A stretch of 64,000 bases of DNA from NCBI GenBank assembly GCA_016719465.1, contig JADJYY010000007.1, forward strand, positions 88,906-152,905, given 5' to 3'. This DNA is from Hydrogenophilales bacterium. GTDB lineage: Bacteria > Pseudomonadota > Gammaproteobacteria > Burkholderiales > Thiobacillaceae. Both the position numbers and the translations under genes were made by a program. A model generated the notes under the pieces. The model was not told where the DNA came from, made no database searches, and saw nothing but the letters and a program-made list of their open reading frames with translations. Below, in pieces: positions 61,700-64,000 of this stretch (position 1 is its first letter; every line of letters starts with the position of its first letter).

Positions 61700-62140
61700 T
61701 CACGGCGGAGGCAGTTTGGCCAGGTAATCCCGTCCCGCTTCGGCCAACCGGCTGTCGAAGGTGAGCAGCGGCGCCCGCAGTTCGCCGGCCAGCCAGAGGT
61801 AGGCGGCGTCATAGGCGGAGAGCTGGTAGCGGTCGGCCAGTTGTAATACAGGGGCCAGGGCCACTTCGGCAAGATCGATGGCGAAAGCGTCGAAATGGCC
61901 AAGCCCTTCCAGGGCCTCATCCAGTTGGCATTCCCGACGGCGCAGTTTGTTCATCGCCACATTGGCCATCTCATAACGCAACAGGGTCGGCGCTACAGGG
62001 TGCTTGCCACCCAGAGCAGCCAGGGCCTCCACTTGTCTTTCCTCGTCAAAGACGATGGCGGCCACCAGATTGCAATCCACGATTGCCGGGGGCTTGGGCC
62101 AGTAGACGAGTAACGGTTCAGCGATCTGGACCCCGCTCAT
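61700..62140 (-). CDS. PIN-domain toxin, VapC/FitB-like
   Basis: A 146-residue putative ribonuclease. Acidic PIN residues are seen in AIVDCNLVAAIVF, LLRYEMANVAMNKL, SAYDAAYLWLAG and LLTFDSRL. It starts inside the end of the antitoxin gene (4-nt overlap), the usual toxin-antitoxin layout. Confidence 0.85.
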   Translation of the reverse strand: MSGVQIAEPLLVYWPKPPAIVDCNLVAAIVFDEERQVEALAALGGKHPVAPTLLRYEMANVAMNKLRRRECQLDEALEGLGHFDAFAIDLAEVALAPVLQLADRYQLSAYDAAYLWLAGELRAPLLTFDSRLAEAGRDYLAKLPPP

Positions 62141-62547
62141 GACTTATGGCCCGTTCCTTCCTCACTTATAGGCGCGGGAGGCCAGGGACCATCCTTGATG
62201 CCCGCCGCGACCCAGGCCTCTCCATAGTGCTCATCTCGCATCAGGCGAATGATCTCCGTTGAAGAAGGCGCGTTACGGGGTTCGGGATGGGTACGGCGGA
62301 TATCGGCGACGATCTGGTCCGCGTCTTTTTTACCCTTGGGGGCAATCGAACCGGACAAAGTTTCCAGACGGGCACGCCAATCCAAACCGGGAGAATGAGG
62401 TTGAACGACATGCAAAGGCTGATGAGCCACCGCTTCTTCCAGAATCGCCATCAGCTCGCCTTGCAGCGAGCGATGGTTGCGGGCGGCCCGCTGGCGGAGG
62501 CTTTCCGCCAGTTCCTCGGGCACGGATTTGATGGACAGGTTGGGCAT
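62137..62547 (-). CDS. ribbon-helix-helix antitoxin, FitA-like
   Basis: A 136-residue antitoxin starting at 62547. The N-terminal RHH domain (MPNLSIKSVPEELAESLRQR, NHRSLQGELMAILEEAV) resembles FitA/Arc; the tail would wrap the toxin. An inverted repeat directly upstream (62549-62582) is the likely autoregulatory operator. Confidence 0.85.
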   Translation of the reverse strand: MPNLSIKSVPEELAESLRQRAARNHRSLQGELMAILEEAVAHQPLHVVQPHSPGLDWRARLETLSGSIAPKGKKDADQIVADIRRTHPEPRNAPSSTEIIRLMRDEHYGEAWVAAGIKDGPWPPAPISEEGTGHKS

Positions 62548-62548
62548 G

Positions 62549-62582
62549 ATTGGCTCCACAACGGATGCGTTATGGAGCCAAT
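62549..62582 (-). promoter_or_regulatory. 10-bp inverted-repeat operator of the toxin-antitoxin operon
   Basis: ATTGGCTCCA (62549-62558) and TGGAGCCAAT (62573-62582) are perfect reverse complements with a 14-bp spacer. The proximal arm contains the GGAG ribosome site of the antitoxin gene, so binding there would also block translation initiation or transcription. Confidence 0.65.
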
Positions 62583-62604
62583 ATGGAACCCGCTCGGAGG
62601 GCTG

Positions 62605-62787
62605 TCAATACCAGTAGTGCTCGGCCTTGTACGGCCCCTGCGCCGGCACGCCGATGTAAGCGGTATGCTGGTCGGTGAGGGTGGTGAGCTGGGCGTTGAG
62701 CTTCTTTTGTTGCGGCCGGGCTACCTTATCGAGGGTGTACACGCCCATCGGGTACTTGTTGGTCTGGGTAACATCTCGATCCGGGCG
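62605..62787 (-). pseudogene. ahcY: C-terminal fragment of adenosylhomocysteinase
   Basis: Minus-strand reading gives KYPMGVYTLDKVARPQQKK, then LNAQLTTLTDQHTAYIGV and PAQGPYKAEHYWY before a stop. This matches the end of S-adenosylhomocysteine hydrolases (typically ...YIGVPVEGPYKPDHYRY) with a small internal deletion and a Tyr-Trp-Tyr end. Only about 55-60 codons remain, the rest is missing before the IS element. It is a remnant, not a working gene. Confidence 0.75.
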
Positions 62788-62868
62788 ATGGTCTAGTTGG
62801 CAAAGGAGTTGGATGTCACGTAGACGGATGGCAGGTGGCCTAGCCCAGCCCTCAAGTACTCATATTTA

Positions 62869-63973
62869 CCAGGCACGATTTATTAAAGAATTTCTGCGTA
62901 CAGAAGGTATGCTATCCGCATGGACAAAGAAGACGCGCGGAAGCAGCCCCGGGAAGTGCTGCACGAGAGACGCAAGCAGGTGATCCGGATGTACCGCAAA
63001 GGCGTTGGGGTGATGAAGATCGTCGAGCAGACCGGGCTGAGTTGGTCGGCGGTGAACGCGGCCTTGCGGCTCTATGAAGCTGGTGGCGCGGCGGCGCTGA
63101 AACCCGATATACGCGGCAAGAAGCCCGGCAGTGGCCGAAGCCTGAGCGAAGAACAGGAAGCCCGGGTGCGCCAAATCATCTGCGACAAGCGTCCGGAGCA
63201 ACTGAAGATGGAATTTGCCCTATGGAACCGGCCCGCAGTCATGCAACTGATTGAGCGGGAGTGTGGCCTCAAGCTATCGGTGCGTGCGGTAGGCAACTAC
63301 CTCCAGCGCTGGGGTTTCACGCCGCAAAAGCCGATCAAGCGTGCCTATGAACAGCGCCCAGAAGCCGTGCGGGCCTGGCTGGAAGAGGACTATCCGAGCA
63401 TTGAGAAACGCGCCCGATCGGAAGACGCGGAAATCCACTGGGGCGATGAGACCGCCCTGGTCAATACGGATGTGCGTGGCCGCGGCTACGCTCCGAGAGG
63501 CCGGACCCCAGTGACCCTTGCGGTGGGTGGCACACGCGAGAAGCTGTCGATGATTTCCACGGTGACCAACCAAGGCAAGACACGCTGGATGATCGTGGAG
63601 GACGCTTTCAACTCCGACAAACTGATTGAGTTTCTGGAGGCGCTGATCAAGGACGCTGGTCGCAAGGTGTTCCTGATTCTGGACAACCTGCGCGTACATC
63701 ACAGCAAACCGGTGAAGGCCTGGCTTGCCGAACACCAGGAAAAAATCGAGGTGTTCTACCTGCCAAGCTATAGCCCGGAACTCAACCCGGATGAGCGTCT
63801 GAACGCCGATCTCAAGTACGTCATCGGCTAAAAGTCCCCGCCCGCACAAAGACGAAATTGAAAGCTGTGGCCACTGAGAACATGACCATGCTGGAGAAAT
63901 CCCCGACTCGTGTCATGACCTACTTCCAAGACCCTCGCGTCAAATATGCAGCTTCATGAATAATTCGTGCCGG
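62869..63973 (+). mobile_element. IS630-family insertion element
   Basis: Transposase gene bounded by imperfect inverted ends: left CCAGGCACGATTTATTAAAG (62869-62888) and right TTCATGAATAATTCGTGCCGG (63953-63973). A TA dinucleotide precedes the left end, as expected for TA-targeting IS630 elements; the TA on the right is less clear. The end positions are good to a few bases. Confidence 0.75.
62920..63958 (+). CDS. IS630-family transposase, apparent frameshift
   Basis: Helix-turn-helix N-terminus (GVMKIVEQTGLSWSAVNAAL) followed by a DDE domain with IHWGDETALVNTD, VFLILDNLRVHHSKPV and YLPSYSPELNPDERLNADLK (the catalytic D-D-E layout). After K-Y-V-I-G a TAA stop at 63829 ends this frame, but the expected C-terminus (KVPARTKTKLKAVATEN to FQDPRVKYAAS) continues in the next frame. 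One base missing at 63829-63830 explains it. Corrected length about 345 residues, normal for the family. Confidence 0.85.
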
Positions 63974-64000
63974 ATCAATAAGGAAATATTGGAATATGAG

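Overview
This is about 64 kb of high-GC proteobacterial chromosome, most likely from a betaproteobacterium of the Rhodocyclales or a neighbouring sulfur- or aromatic-degrading order. The basis is the gene set and order (slmA next to ygfZ and a DUF4936 gene; grxC-secB-gpsA; gpmI-envC-ctpA; miaB-phoH-ybeY-corC; a DUF2782 gene near polA) and the codon use. No genus can be named from sequence alone. Almost everything is core chromosome. Clear accessory DNA is limited to a restriction-modification cassette (16.5-18.8 kb) and the right end (61.5-64 kb: a toxin-antitoxin pair, an ahcY gene fragment and an IS630-type element).

Layout: 0-1.5 kb, a QseB/PmrA-type two-component system and a small Ala/Lys/Pro-rich secreted protein whose upstream region holds a consensus PmrA/QseB box. 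1.6-5 kb, an ActP/DUF485 acetate-type symporter operon divergent from an OmpR-class regulator; both carry the same CTTAC(A/G)-N5-CTTAC(A/G) direct repeat. 5-16.5 kb, moaE, a Ycf46-like AAA+ ATPase, a periplasmic rhodanese, polA, a LOG-family gene, membrane and cytochrome genes and hslU without hslV. 16.5-18.8 kb, vsr, a C5 methyltransferase and a broken Eco29kI-like nuclease. 18.9-20.7 kb, an unrecognised helical-repeat protein with its own strong terminator. 20.9-28.9 kb, flagellar genes flhB, flhA, flhF, flhG-like, fliA and a motC/motD stator pair. 28.9-34.1 kb, a PilZ-like protein and a thioredoxin-thioredoxin-TolC-adaptor operon with no pump. 34.4-45 kb, tRNA-Met and the housekeeping operons. 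45-52 kb, an ArsR-family regulator with the cysteine pair of persulfide sensors, a TolC/adaptor/RND efflux set and a YgaP-like DUF2892 gene, followed by rhodanese and glutaredoxin. 52-55.6 kb, trxC, secB, gpsA and a TPR-like gene. 55.6-61.5 kb, a CBS/DUF294 protein, an orphan histidine kinase, moaD, mobB, moaA and gluQ.

Two window-wide points matter. First, flipping the segment between about 5.0 kb and 58.5 kb would join the orphan regulator to the orphan kinase and moaD to moaE at the same time, each in canonical order and on one strand. This implies a ~53 kb inversion, or an assembly inversion, with breakpoints at 4975-5124 and 58456-58525. Second, seven genes (actP, the actP-linked regulator, polA, the Eco29kI-like gene, slmA, the efflux tolC and the IS630 transposase) contain single-base frameshifts, several in homopolymers. 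That looks more like residual sequencing indels than gene death, and the affected genes should be read as probably intact unless resequencing shows otherwise.
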